Source: Candidatus Cloacimonadota bacterium (lineage in GTDB: Bacteria > Cloacimonadota > Cloacimonadia > JGIOTU-2). From it: DNA of 64,000 nt. The stretch spans positions 62,001 to 126,000 of the forward strand of contig JAFGDR010000031.1 of the NCBI GenBank assembly GCA_016932035.1, written 5' to 3'. The translations under genes and the position numbers were made by a program. The notes under the pieces were generated by a model. That model was not told where the DNA came from and searched no databases. It saw only the letters and a list, made by a program, of their open reading frames with translations. Positions 18,154 through 27,665 of the stretch are shown here, one piece after another. The stretch's first letter is position 1. Each line of letters starts with the position of its first letter.

Positions 18154-18170
18154 TACAAGTTCCGTGCCAA
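18154..18170 (-). promoter_or_regulatory. Sigma-54 promoter of the pilin operon
   Basis: On the minus strand the sequence TTGGCACGGAACTTGTA matches the -24/-12 consensus TTGGCACG-N4-TTGC[A/T] with exact spacing; the only deviation is T for C in the -12 GC. It lies about 70 bases before the pilin ATG. An NtrC-family activator with its kinase is encoded a few kilobases upstream, as for PilS/PilR control of pilA in other bacteria. Confidence 0.78.
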
Positions 18171-18328
18171 GATTGAAAATGATAGATTTTTAAAAATCTT
18201 TGCCTTACAACTACTATGCTATGAGCACTTCTAGCGTTCTGATATCAGAAGAGAACAAAAAAACTTATTGAGAAAGTGTTATAAAAAAGCGACGCTGTTG
18301 CCGAGGGTGTAATAAAAAAGATACACCG

Positions 18329-20455
18329 CTATAGTTTTTCTCTCAGTGATTCTAAAAACGATTTTCTTATGGTTGCTCCAAGTTGTTCAGCCTGAAGAAC
18401 GTCTTGATTAGATTTAATATATTTACCAAGAAGGTAATAGACTACAGCACGCTTTTTATAGATTTCAGCATTCTTTGGTTCGATAGAAATAGCATGTGAA
18501 TAGAAATCTATAGCTATTGGCAAGTCACCTTTTTTAGTGAGAAGATCCCCAAGCAATATAACAGAATCCAATTTATCTTTATTCAAGCGATATGATTTTA
18601 AAGCATCAATAATTGCAGCTTCATAGTTCCCTTTTGCTTCATAGAGCATTGCTCTTTGGACAAGTGCATCAATCAAGTCTGGTTTGAGGTTAAGTGCTGC
18701 GTTAAAATCTGATAGAGCTCCTTCTTTATTTCCGATCAGATTTTTTACTTTACCTCTCAGGTAATAAGTTTGAGCGCGATTGGGATTAAGAATGATAGCA
18801 CGGGAAAAATCCTTCAATGCATAACCATATTTGTGAAGCTCAAGATAGACGATTCCTCTATTGCTGTATGCCATTTCATCATTAGGATTTATATTGATGA
18901 TAAAGTTGAAATCTTTGAGGGCTTTGTCATACTGTTTCAAATGATTATACGCAACTCCTCGATTCAGATATGCATCTACATAATCAACCTTCTGATCTAT
19001 TGCCTTACTATAATAGGTTATTGCAGAATCCGGTCTTGCATTTTCTGCATATACGATTCCAATATTGTAGTAGGATTTAGTGTGTAAGGAATTCAAAATT
19101 ATGGATTTTTTAAAATCCTCAAGTGCGTTCTTATAATCTCCGCTCTTTTGAAAAGCAATTCCCCTGTTATTATATGCATAGGTATTTGGTTCACCATGCG
19201 TGAGTGCATGACTCCAGAGGATTAATGAATTTTTCCATACAGGAATTTGAACAATACGTGTAAGAATAGTAAATAATAGAAGCACAATAATAATAGGAAC
19301 CCAAATAAGCTTCTTACGATATGTATCTAAAAGCCATGCAATAATAAGACCAAATCCAAACATGGAAAAGTATACATAACGATCTGCAACATTGGACCAT
19401 TTCTGAAAGACAAAGGATATGAGACCCGAAACTGGAAGAAATCCTGCAATAAAAATGAGAAGACCCAGAAATAAGATTCTATTTTTTCTATCTGCCCTAA
19501 TCGCTAAGAAAACCAGAAGGGGGGGTATAATCCATTCAAGATAAAACCAGAAATGAGGAAGAAGATTCTGGAATGTCCTTGTATATGTTGTAACCAATGG
19601 ATATGGTATAATTGTCTTAAGGAGATAGAAATTAATTGTATCCATCCAAATAAAAAAACGCGACCAGATAGGAGCGACTTCTGTATGAAAGGATGAAGGT
19701 TGAACATAGCGTAGAATAAAAACGAACGGAATTGTTATAATAATAAAAGGAATGACTTTTTTAAAAGATTGCCACACATCAATTTTGAAGTAAAAGAGAT
19801 AAATGAGAAAGCCAATAATAGATATGACGGCAACTGATGGTTTGGATAGCATGCCGAGTACAAAGAGTATCAATGAATTAATATATCTGATTTTTAAGCA
19901 TTTACTAGATAAATCTTTACAGGAATAAACATCATTTTTTAGTAAAATATACAAAGAGCTAAAACCAAAGAATGCACTCATTAATCCCCTGAATTCTGTG
20001 ATCCAAGCAACTGTTTCTACTTGAAGAGGGTGTAGGAGAAAGAAAAGAGCTCCGATAAAACAAGGCAGATTCCCCTTGATAAGAAGTCTTAATATTTTAA
20101 AAACAAGAATTGAATTCAAAATATGAAAAAGAATGTTAAAAAGATGAAATGCGAACGGATTGAAACCGTCTACGGAGTTCCCAAACGGAAGGAGTTGCCC
20201 AATCTCTTTAACTAACGCCCATGAAGTGTAGGACATCGGAATATACATCTGTGCATAGGGCATAATCCAGAAGTGTGCGATATTTTTTAAGGAAGGATTC
20301 TGCAGATATTTGTTCTCGATCAGATTGGGATCTTTATCATCCCAGACAAAATCATAGGTTGTTAATATGCCGAAAATTAGTATACCTATCAGTATAATTA
20401 AGATGTAATAAACCAAAACTGAATGCTGTGTGGTCTTTGAGATATCGATTTGCAT
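18329..20455 (-). CDS. Multi-pass GT-C-like membrane protein with C-terminal TPR repeats
   Basis: 708 residues. The first ~420 contain about ten hydrophobic helices and, after the first, the acidic loop FVWDDKDP, the DD motif position of GT-C glycosyltransferases. The family resembled is the TMTC/TPR-type O-mannosyltransferases. Residues about 425-690 are tetratricopeptide repeats with the classic pattern AYNNRGIAFQKSGDYKNALEDF. A role in O-glycosylating surface proteins such as the neighbouring pilin is attractive but unproven. It is the last gene of the regulator operon, 9 bases after the NtrC-like gene. No Shine-Dalgarno is obvious. Confidence 0.75.
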   Translation of the reverse strand: MQIDISKTTQHSVLVYYILIILIGILIFGILTTYDFVWDDKDPNLIENKYLQNPSLKNIAHFWIMPYAQMYIPMSYTSWALVKEIGQLLPFGNSVDGFNPFAFHLFNILFHILNSILVFKILRLLIKGNLPCFIGALFFLLHPLQVETVAWITEFRGLMSAFFGFSSLYILLKNDVYSCKDLSSKCLKIRYINSLILFVLGMLSKPSVAVISIIGFLIYLFYFKIDVWQSFKKVIPFIIITIPFVFILRYVQPSSFHTEVAPIWSRFFIWMDTINFYLLKTIIPYPLVTTYTRTFQNLLPHFWFYLEWIIPPLLVFLAIRADRKNRILFLGLLIFIAGFLPVSGLISFVFQKWSNVADRYVYFSMFGFGLIIAWLLDTYRKKLIWVPIIIVLLLFTILTRIVQIPVWKNSLILWSHALTHGEPNTYAYNNRGIAFQKSGDYKNALEDFKKSIILNSLHTKSYYNIGIVYAENARPDSAITYYSKAIDQKVDYVDAYLNRGVAYNHLKQYDKALKDFNFIININPNDEMAYSNRGIVYLELHKYGYALKDFSRAIILNPNRAQTYYLRGKVKNLIGNKEGALSDFNAALNLKPDLIDALVQRAMLYEAKGNYEAAIIDALKSYRLNKDKLDSVILLGDLLTKKGDLPIAIDFYSHAISIEPKNAEIYKKRAVVYYLLGKYIKSNQDVLQAEQLGATIRKSFLESLREKL

Positions 20456-20464
20456 AGAATGGAA

Positions 20465-21889
20465 TTATGATTTCTTCCTGAACTTGTCTACGTTGATATT
20501 GTGTTTGTTGAATTTATCATAGAGATTGGGTCGTTTAATCCCGGAAAGTTTAGCAGCTTTTGATACATCTCCTTCACACATTTTTAAGAGATGCTCAACA
20601 TATTGTTTTTCAAAAGCATCTTTTGCTTCTGAGAAATACATATGTGTTGGGTCATAATACCGTTCCATCTTAACATCATATTTTTGATAAATTGACAACG
20701 GGAGGTCATCGAGCACTATTTTATTATGAGCTGCCATAGCAACAGCGTGTTCAACAGCATTTTTCAATTCTCGAATATTGCCTTCCCAATCACTGGATTG
20801 GAGAACAGACATGACCGATTCGGAAATTTCTAAATTCTTCTTATCATATTTAATACTGAATTCTCGGACAAAGGTATTTGTCAAAAGAGGAATATCTTCT
20901 TTTCTTTCTCGAAGCGGCGGAATATTCAAATGGATAACATTCAACCGATAAAAAAGGTCCTGTCGGAATTTACCTTCCTTAACTTCTTTTTCAATATCTT
21001 TATTCGTTGCAGTAATAACGCGCACATCGACTTCTATATCAGTATCTCCTCCAACATGCCGTATAACACCCTTTTCAAGCACACGAAGGAGTTTTACCTG
21101 AAATGTTGTACTTGTTTCAGTTATTTCATCGAGAAAAAGCGTGCCGTGATTTGCCTCCTCGAAATAACCTACTTTATCTCTGATAGCATCAGTAAACGAT
21201 CCCTTTTTATGCCCAAAAAGCATACTTTCGAGAAGATTCTCTGGAAGTCCGCCACAGTTTACAGCAACAAATTTATTGGATTTTCGCTTACTATTTCTGT
21301 ATATAAGATCAGCAAAAAGGTCTTTTCCCACACCGGTCTCTCCGGTTATCAATACTGTTGTGTCAAGTGGAGCAATGCGTTTGACCTTTTCCATAATTTT
21401 TTGGATAGACAGACTATTTCCGATGATTTGAGTGCGATCAAATTCTTGTGCAAGTATGCTTCGCAGTCTCTCAATCTCCTCATGCTGCCATCTTGTTCGT
21501 AATAGTCTTTTTATGATGATCTTCAGCAGATCGAGATCTTCAACCGGTTTTTCAATAAATTCATCCGCCCCGATCTTCATTGCTTCAACAGCCATACCAA
21601 TCGAAGCTTTCCCACTTATGATAATAACTGCAAGCTGAGGCCACCGTTTCTTTACCTGAGATAAGAGTTCGAGACCATCAGTTCCAGGCATGACCATATC
21701 GGTCATCGCAATATGAAAGACATTACTCTCAAGTTTGGTCATTGCCTCATCGGCAGAATGTGCAGTATCAATTTCATATTCATCTTCAAGATGACGGCGA
21801 AATATATCAAGCGTGTCCTTCTCGTCATCAACGATAAGGATTCGTGCATTTCTGTTGAAGAATTCCGTTTGTATTTTTTCGTTATTCAT
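20465..21889 (-). CDS. NtrC-family sigma-54-dependent response regulator
   Basis: 474 residues in the standard order. The receiver (D21/D22, phosphoacceptor D64 in MTDMVMPGTDG) is followed by an AAA+ domain with Walker A GETGVGKD, sigma-54 contact loop GSFTDA and Walker B GTLFLDEI, and a C-terminal Fis-type helix-turn-helix (GDVSKAAKLSGIKRPNLYDK). The loop differs from the GAFTGA consensus; the D variant occurs in other family members. It is encoded immediately after a sensor kinase. Its likely target is the sigma-54 promoter before the pilin gene 2.3 kb downstream, making it a PilR analogue. Target assignment is inference. Confidence 0.92.
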   Translation of the reverse strand: MNNEKIQTEFFNRNARILIVDDEKDTLDIFRRHLEDEYEIDTAHSADEAMTKLESNVFHIAMTDMVMPGTDGLELLSQVKKRWPQLAVIIISGKASIGMAVEAMKIGADEFIEKPVEDLDLLKIIIKRLLRTRWQHEEIERLRSILAQEFDRTQIIGNSLSIQKIMEKVKRIAPLDTTVLITGETGVGKDLFADLIYRNSKRKSNKFVAVNCGGLPENLLESMLFGHKKGSFTDAIRDKVGYFEEANHGTLFLDEITETSTTFQVKLLRVLEKGVIRHVGGDTDIEVDVRVITATNKDIEKEVKEGKFRQDLFYRLNVIHLNIPPLRERKEDIPLLTNTFVREFSIKYDKKNLEISESVMSVLQSSDWEGNIRELKNAVEHAVAMAAHNKIVLDDLPLSIYQKYDVKMERYYDPTHMYFSEAKDAFEKQYVEHLLKMCEGDVSKAAKLSGIKRPNLYDKFNKHNINVDKFRKKS

Positions 21890-21897
21890 AATTAGTT

Positions 21898-24000
21898 TTA
21901 TTCATATGGAAGAAAGATCGTAAATGTGCTTCCTTTGCCAAACTCAGAATGTATAGTGATGTACCCTCCGTATCTTGTTACAACGTTTTTACAGATCGCC
22001 AGACCAAGTCCGAAGCCGCCCTGTCCGTCTCCCCTTTTGGTCGTGAAGTATGGTTCAAAGATCTTTGAATGATATTTCTCTTCAATGCCTTCTCCGGTAT
22101 CTTTGACTTCAATTGCAATCATATCCGATTGCTGATATGTGCGCACATGGACAATCTTATCTTTACTTTCCTTCATGGATTCAATAGCATTATTAAGGAG
22201 ATTGGTAAAGCTTTGGCTGATATCGCTATAAACTGCTTTTATATGAGGAAGTTTGTTGAAAAGTTGTGTTTCGAGGACGACATAATGTTTGAAAAATAGA
22301 TTATGCTTGAGCAGCTCAAGTTCTTGTGTGATCAGCTGGTTTATATCGATCGGTCTCATCATAGAAATATTATCCTGCTGGACTTTTCGAAGAAGTGTTT
22401 TAACTGCATGGGAAATATTTTTGGCAGCATCGATGATCTTATCTACATCTTCATTATCTTGATAATCTTTCTTTACGAGTTGGGCATAACCGAGGATTGA
22501 ATTAAGAGGAGAGTTCATATTATGCACAACTCCTTCAACCCGTCTTCCAATTTCAGCAAGTTTGTTGCTCTTGATAATCTCCATCTCAAGGGCTTCCCGT
22601 GCCTTTTTTTCATTTATTTCTTGAGTTATATCAGTTATTGTAGCCACCATCCTCAAACCAATGGTATCATCAACAGCCTTGATGTTCAGGATGACAAATT
22701 TAAGGAATTTCTTTTTGCCCGGGAAATTGATTTCTAATCTGGGTAATGTTAGACTGTCTTCGTGGGCTTGGGATATGAGATCTTCATCAAGTTGGATGAA
22801 ATCAGAGAGGTTTTTTCCAATGATCTCGTCTGATGAAATAAGCTCAAGAATATGCATTGCGCTGGGATTACAGATCAGGATGTTCATTTTTGAATCCGTC
22901 CACAGTACCCCAATATCAATATTATCAGTGAGGACCTTGTATTCCAGCAGAGATTTGTTATACTCAACAAGAGAACGATTCATAGAACTGAAGGCAGAAA
23001 CCATATTACCCAACTCGCCGCTGTATTCATCTTCAATGGGTTCGATACGAAGCGGGTTTTTCTCGATCCTTTGCATCTTATCGCTGATCTGCTTTATGGG
23101 TTGCATAATGCGTTTGCCAAGCCAGTTGCTTAAAAAACTGACGATAACAAGACTCGACGCAACGAGTATTAGGAAGAAGAAAAACATGCTTTGCCGATAG
23201 AATTTATTGAATTCACGATCGTACACATAGATCGTCAATGCCGCAGGTTCATCAAGAATGGTATAGTTTATCAAAAGCCCAACAGCAATCTCACCATTCA
23301 AACGTAATACTGATTCACGGTTTTTCGTTCTGAGAACAGGTGATAATTTTTTCTTTAATTCAGGTTCGATCTTAGTTAAAATTTCATTCTCTGTTATTGA
23401 GAAATCCGGATATGGCAGGATAAACACATGAAAGTTCTGAGTTAATCTAAGTTCCAGAGATGTTATTTGATGAACGTTCAATACAAGTCCAAGTGAGGGG
23501 GCATAGTTTTCTGTATCCGGGAGCACTGGCGAGAATGATAAATAATAGATCTTATTCAAAAAACTCGCATAGAATCCCTGGGTAACATTTTGTTTTGAAA
23601 GTAAGAGCATTTTGGGAAGATAGGAATCAACCAGATCCCACGATTCGCCATATAGACTTTTACCCTCTGGGGTGAAAAGAGCTATGTAACTAAAAAGATT
23701 GCGTTCTTTATATGATGTCAGTATCGCTTGTGCAGACGAGATATCATTTCTTTCAAGTGAAGTGATGAGATCCGGGTTACCAGACATTTCCGTAGTGAAC
23801 CTGTTCACATTATTAGTTATGTCCAGCTTAAGGCTTTTTATGTTTGTGAGAACACGTGAAATCCTCTCGTATTCAAATTCAGAAATACCAAACCTGGTTA
23901 ACTGCCACACACTGAAGATAAGAAGAAAAACCAGAGAGAAGGTGAAGACAAAATACAAGAGGATGATCTGTTTTTGGAGTCCGCGTTTTTTCTTTTTCAC
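21898..24000 (-). CDS. Membrane sensor histidine kinase (HAMP-PAS-HisKA-HATPase)
   Basis: 700 residues starting at GTG. An N-terminal transmembrane helix, an extracytoplasmic sensor of about 240 residues and a second helix near 270-290 lead into HAMP, a PAS domain (about 350-470), HisKA with HNMNSPLNSILGYAQLV, and HATPase with LLNNAIES, DTGEGI and GFGLGLAI. All catalytic boxes are intact. It should phosphorylate the NtrC-like regulator encoded 8 bases downstream. The extracytoplasmic domain has no recognised ligand. By analogy with PilS it might sense the pilin pool, but unlike PilS it has a large periplasmic sensor. Confidence 0.92.
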   Translation of the reverse strand: MKKKKRGLQKQIILLYFVFTFSLVFLLIFSVWQLTRFGISEFEYERISRVLTNIKSLKLDITNNVNRFTTEMSGNPDLITSLERNDISSAQAILTSYKERNLFSYIALFTPEGKSLYGESWDLVDSYLPKMLLLSKQNVTQGFYASFLNKIYYLSFSPVLPDTENYAPSLGLVLNVHQITSLELRLTQNFHVFILPYPDFSITENEILTKIEPELKKKLSPVLRTKNRESVLRLNGEIAVGLLINYTILDEPAALTIYVYDREFNKFYRQSMFFFFLILVASSLVIVSFLSNWLGKRIMQPIKQISDKMQRIEKNPLRIEPIEDEYSGELGNMVSAFSSMNRSLVEYNKSLLEYKVLTDNIDIGVLWTDSKMNILICNPSAMHILELISSDEIIGKNLSDFIQLDEDLISQAHEDSLTLPRLEINFPGKKKFLKFVILNIKAVDDTIGLRMVATITDITQEINEKKAREALEMEIIKSNKLAEIGRRVEGVVHNMNSPLNSILGYAQLVKKDYQDNEDVDKIIDAAKNISHAVKTLLRKVQQDNISMMRPIDINQLITQELELLKHNLFFKHYVVLETQLFNKLPHIKAVYSDISQSFTNLLNNAIESMKESKDKIVHVRTYQQSDMIAIEVKDTGEGIEEKYHSKIFEPYFTTKRGDGQGGFGLGLAICKNVVTRYGGYITIHSEFGKGSTFTIFLPYE

Positions 24001-24040
24001 AAAGTAGATAATTATTTGGAAAAATGGTTTTTAAGGATAC

Positions 24041-24439
24041 CTATAATCCAAGAACGGATTTTACAACGGAAATAAACTCCTCTGGCTCGACTGGTTTAGC
24101 TACATAAGCATTTGGTTCTGCACCTAAGAAGACCCCCATGTCTTTTGCATTAAAATGAAGTCCTGTCTTAGATTCGATACCTGTAAGCATGATTATAGGT
24201 GTTGAATCAAAACCAGATTTCGTCTTTAATTTATTAAATACCTGAAATCCATTCATTTCGGGCATTTGTACGTCAAGTATGATTAGATCGGGATTAACGC
24301 TTTCTGCTTTTTTTAAACCTTCAAGACCGTTTATGGCAGTCTCAATCTCAAAATCTCCAATTTCGGAAAGCATTGCTTCGGAAAAAGCAATTGCATCCGG
24401 TTCATCATCGATGATTAATATTCTTTTTTTCTCTAACAT
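24041..24439 (-). CDS. Stand-alone receiver-domain response regulator
   Basis: 132 residues, a single CheY-like receiver: D11/D12, phosphoacceptor D56 in IILDVQMPEMNG, Thr in IIMLTG and Lys in YVAKPVEPEE. There is an insertion of roughly ten residues between the Thr and the Lys (the part around LHFNAKDMGVFLG). No output domain is present. GGAGG precedes the ATG. It is encoded 3 bases after the GAF kinase, its probable partner, and could relay to other proteins of the locus. Confidence 0.9.
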   Translation of the reverse strand: MLEKKRILIIDDEPDAIAFSEAMLSEIGDFEIETAINGLEGLKKAESVNPDLIILDVQMPEMNGFQVFNKLKTKSGFDSTPIIMLTGIESKTGLHFNAKDMGVFLGAEPNAYVAKPVEPEEFISVVKSVLGL

Positions 24440-24442
24440 GAC

Positions 24443-25669
24443 CTACCTCCGTAGCTGTTTATGTGTTCTTTTCTTTGGTAATGTAATCGTAAATGCTGTA
24501 CCTTTGCCCTTTTCGGATTCAACGGTTATATTTCCCCCATGCTCCTTGATTATTTTATAGGAAACTGCGAGTCCGAGACCGGTGCCCTTCGAACCTTTTG
24601 TGCTGAAAAAAACCTGAAAAAGTTTTGCCTGAATTTCGGGCGGCATACCAATACCCGTATCTTTGACATGAATGCGGAATGTTTTTCCGTCGGTTGATTG
24701 TACAGATATATGAACGTTTGCTCCCTTGGTCTCCTCGCACGCATCGATAGCATTTGAAACAAGATTTAAAACTGTTCTCTTTACTCCTTTTGGATCGATG
24801 TGAACTTCCGGCAATTCTTCTTCAGGATCGAATGTAAGCTCAACTCCTTTTTCTTTTCCTTTTTGCAGCATGAGTTCATATACACTTTTTACAAGTTCGT
24901 TCGGATTGACGGTCTCATATTCCGGCTCTCTTTCTTTAGAATAGGAAAGCATGTCGAGAACCAGTTCCTTCATGAACTCATTATTCTTTTTAACAATACT
25001 CCATCCCTTATCAACACTCGAAAAATCTTCTTTCTTAAGACCCAAATCTAGAATGTATGATCCACCCTGTATACCGTTAAGAATATTTTTTATGCAGTGA
25101 GCAAGACCAGACACCGTTTGCCCAATCGCAGCAAGACGCTCTGTCTTAACGATTTGCTCATGCAGTTTTGCATTCTCGATTGCAATAGCTGCCTGATTGG
25201 CAATCGCCTGAAGGAATTCCTGGTCTTCTTTGGTAAATTTCTCGCCGTTTTCTTTATTGAGAACCTCGATTGCACCGACACATTTTTTGGAAGTGCTCAT
25301 AGGTACGCAGAGAATTGATTTAGTTGTAAAGCCGCTTTTCTTATCAGCTTTTTTAAAGAAACGGGGATCTTTGCTAACATCGTTAACCAATACCGGTTTT
25401 CCCTCCTGAATTACCCAGCCGACAATACCCTCACCAGCTTTCATACGAATGGTCTTGATGATCTTTGCTTTCACACCTTCAGTAACATGAAAGAGAAGTT
25501 CGTTCGTCTCTTCATCCACAAGAACGAGTGAGGATGCTTCCACCTGCATTGCTTGAGTAGCAACATCCATAACCGATTCCAAAACTTTATCCAGTTTCAG
25601 GTGAGAGTTGATCGTCTGCGTGATCGTCAGCAGTGCATCGAATTGTGTGGCTTCTTTTGATTCAGGCAT
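24443..25669 (-). CDS. Cytoplasmic GAF-domain histidine kinase
   Basis: 408 residues from the ATG; a TTG four codons earlier is possible but neither start has a strong ribosome site. A GAF sensor (about 15-165) is followed by a phosphoacceptor helix with LAHCIKNILNGIQGG and a HATPase with NLVSNAIDACE, DTGIGMP and GTGLGLAVSYKI. No transmembrane helix is present, so it senses an internal signal. It is the first gene of a five-gene run (kinase, receiver, kinase, NtrC-like regulator, TPR membrane protein). A TTGACG at 25722-25727 lies upstream on the minus strand and may be part of its promoter. Confidence 0.9.
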   Translation of the reverse strand: MPESKEATQFDALLTITQTINSHLKLDKVLESVMDVATQAMQVEASSLVLVDEETNELLFHVTEGVKAKIIKTIRMKAGEGIVGWVIQEGKPVLVNDVSKDPRFFKKADKKSGFTTKSILCVPMSTSKKCVGAIEVLNKENGEKFTKEDQEFLQAIANQAAIAIENAKLHEQIVKTERLAAIGQTVSGLAHCIKNILNGIQGGSYILDLGLKKEDFSSVDKGWSIVKKNNEFMKELVLDMLSYSKEREPEYETVNPNELVKSVYELMLQKGKEKGVELTFDPEEELPEVHIDPKGVKRTVLNLVSNAIDACEETKGANVHISVQSTDGKTFRIHVKDTGIGMPPEIQAKLFQVFFSTKGSKGTGLGLAVSYKIIKEHGGNITVESEKGKGTAFTITLPKKRTHKQLRR

Positions 25670-25835
25670 ATATTTTACCAATTATTAATAAATTTAGTAA
25701 CCGTGTAATGTTTTTATTACGTCAAGTTTTTCGCTTATTATCAACACAGACATGGTACATTAGGGCAATAATATTTGACGAAAAAACCCGCACACAAAAA
25801 CTCCGTTAAACAGAAAACAGGAAGTAAAAATAGTA

Positions 25836-27665
25836 ATGCATTCACATATCTATGATGTTATCGTTGTTGGCGCCGGGCATGCCGGGTGCGAAGCTGCACT
25901 CGCTGCTGCAAAGATGGGGGCAGATACCCTCATGTTTGTCATCAAGCTTGAGACGATCGGCAGGATGTCTTGCAATCCCGCAGTGGGAGGTCTCGCAAAA
26001 GGGCATATTACCCGCGAGGTCGATGCGCTCGGCGGTGCCATCGGGCAGGTTATCGATAAAACAGGCATTCATTTCAGGATGCTTAATAAAAGTAAAGGTC
26101 CGGCAGTCTGGGCTCCGCGCGCACAAGCAGACAGGATCGCATATCAGATCGAGATGCGAACAGTTATCGAGCACCAGGAAAATCTCGAGATAAAAGAGGC
26201 TTTGGTCGAAGAGCTTATTGTTGAAGAGGGTCATATAAAAGGAGTGATTACTCAATACGGACAGACATATTATGCTAAAACCGTGATCATTGCTGCTGGT
26301 ACATTTCTGAATGGCACAATACATGTTGGGAAAAATACATATTCCTCAGGTAGAGCGGGTGAGTTTGCATCGATAAAATTATCTAACTCTCTGAAAAAAT
26401 GCGGATTCCCTCTCTCACGATTCAAAACAGGCACCCCTGCACGTCTCGATGCAAGAACCCTTGATTATTCAAAACTGGAAGAACAAAAACCGGACGATCC
26501 ACCACCAAAATTTTCATTCTATACAGACATTAAACCAAAGAATTTAGTGAGTTGTTATCTAACATATACTAATCTAAAAACTCATAAAATCATTTCTGAC
26601 AACATTACTGAGTCTTCTTTATTCAGTGGAAACATTACCGGGATCGGTGCACGATACTGTCCATCGATCGAGGATAAGATCAAGAAATTCCCAGAGAAAG
26701 ACAGACACCAGGTATTTATCGAACCGGAAGGAATAAATACATTTGAAATGTATGCTAACGGACTGCCAACAAGTTTTCCACCGCAGATACAGCTCGATAT
26801 GATACACTCGGTCGAGGGGCTTGAGAATGCAAAACTGATGAGATACGGTTATGCAATCGAGTATGATTGTATTCCAACAGAATATATTCATTACAGTCTT
26901 GAAACAAAACTGGTAAAGGGGCTTTTCTTTGCGGGACAGATAAACGGTACCTCGGGTTATGAGGAAGCAGCAGCACAGGGAATCATAGCTGGCGTTAATG
27001 CGGTGAAATATGTGCAGGGGAAAGATCCGGTTATCATGCACAGAGACAATTCATATATAGGTGTTCTGATAGATGATCTTGTGACGAAAGGAGTCGATGA
27101 GCCATACCGAATGTTCACAGCACGTGCAGAATATCGTCTTCACCTGCGTCAGGACAATGCTGATGAACGTCTTATGCCCCTCGGTCATGAACTTGGATTG
27201 GTTGATGATAAGAGATTCAAGAAATTCAAAGAAGCGCTTAAGATCAAAAATAGAGAGATCAAAAAGCTGCAAAAACAGAATGCAATATCTGATTCCGATA
27301 AAGCATATAAGATGATCGATATTCTCAGGCGTCCCGAAATATCATACGATGATCTTTCAAGATTTGGATATACCATCGGAAACGATGTGACCAATGACAT
27401 TAAAGAGAAAATTTCTCTCGAAATAAAATATGAAGGATACATAAAGCGCCAAAAACAGGAAATTGAAAGATTCAATTACCTTGAGAATAAATCAATTCCA
27501 GTAGATTTTAATTACATGGAGTTTGATACCATATCTTACGAAGCGAGGGAAAAACTCACTAAAGTAAAACCACTGTCTGTCGGACAGGCAGCAAGAATAC
27601 CAGGTGTCACCTTTGCAGATGTATCTGCACTTCTGATAAAACTGAAAACACTCGATGCAAGATAG
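25836..27665 (+). CDS. mnmG: tRNA uridine 5-carboxymethylaminomethyl modification enzyme MnmG
   Basis: FAD-dependent enzyme that with MnmE installs cmnm5 on wobble uridine 34 of several tRNAs. The N-terminal FAD dinucleotide-binding motif is VVGAGHAGCEAALAAAKMG, and the family signatures GRMSCNPAVGGLAKGH and GYEEAAAQGIIAGVNA are intact. The 609-residue length is near normal. AGGAAG precedes the ATG. It starts the plus-strand run mnmG-rsmG-parA-parB, an arrangement common near the chromosome origin. It is transcribed divergently from the GAF kinase operon across about 165 bases. Confidence 0.97.
   Translation: MHSHIYDVIVVGAGHAGCEAALAAAKMGADTLMFVIKLETIGRMSCNPAVGGLAKGHITREVDALGGAIGQVIDKTGIHFRMLNKSKGPAVWAPRAQADRIAYQIEMRTVIEHQENLEIKEALVEELIVEEGHIKGVITQYGQTYYAKTVIIAAGTFLNGTIHVGKNTYSSGRAGEFASIKLSNSLKKCGFPLSRFKTGTPARLDARTLDYSKLEEQKPDDPPPKFSFYTDIKPKNLVSCYLTYTNLKTHKIISDNITESSLFSGNITGIGARYCPSIEDKIKKFPEKDRHQVFIEPEGINTFEMYANGLPTSFPPQIQLDMIHSVEGLENAKLMRYGYAIEYDCIPTEYIHYSLETKLVKGLFFAGQINGTSGYEEAAAQGIIAGVNAVKYVQGKDPVIMHRDNSYIGVLIDDLVTKGVDEPYRMFTARAEYRLHLRQDNADERLMPLGHELGLVDDKRFKKFKEALKIKNREIKKLQKQNAISDSDKAYKMIDILRRPEISYDDLSRFGYTIGNDVTNDIKEKISLEIKYEGYIKRQKQEIERFNYLENKSIPVDFNYMEFDTISYEAREKLTKVKPLSVGQAARIPGVTFADVSALLIKLKTLDAR

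Noticed and set aside
18300-18328. GGTGTA/TACACC dyad after the TPR membrane gene as a terminator
   Set aside because: Six-base stem with a long U-rich loop and no U-run directly after the stem; not convincing.
20465-21889. GSFTDA instead of GAFTGA in the NtrC-like regulator as a sign of a non-sigma-54 regulator
   Set aside because: GAFTDA-type loops occur in true sigma-54 activators, and a sigma-54 promoter is nearby, so I keep the normal assignment.
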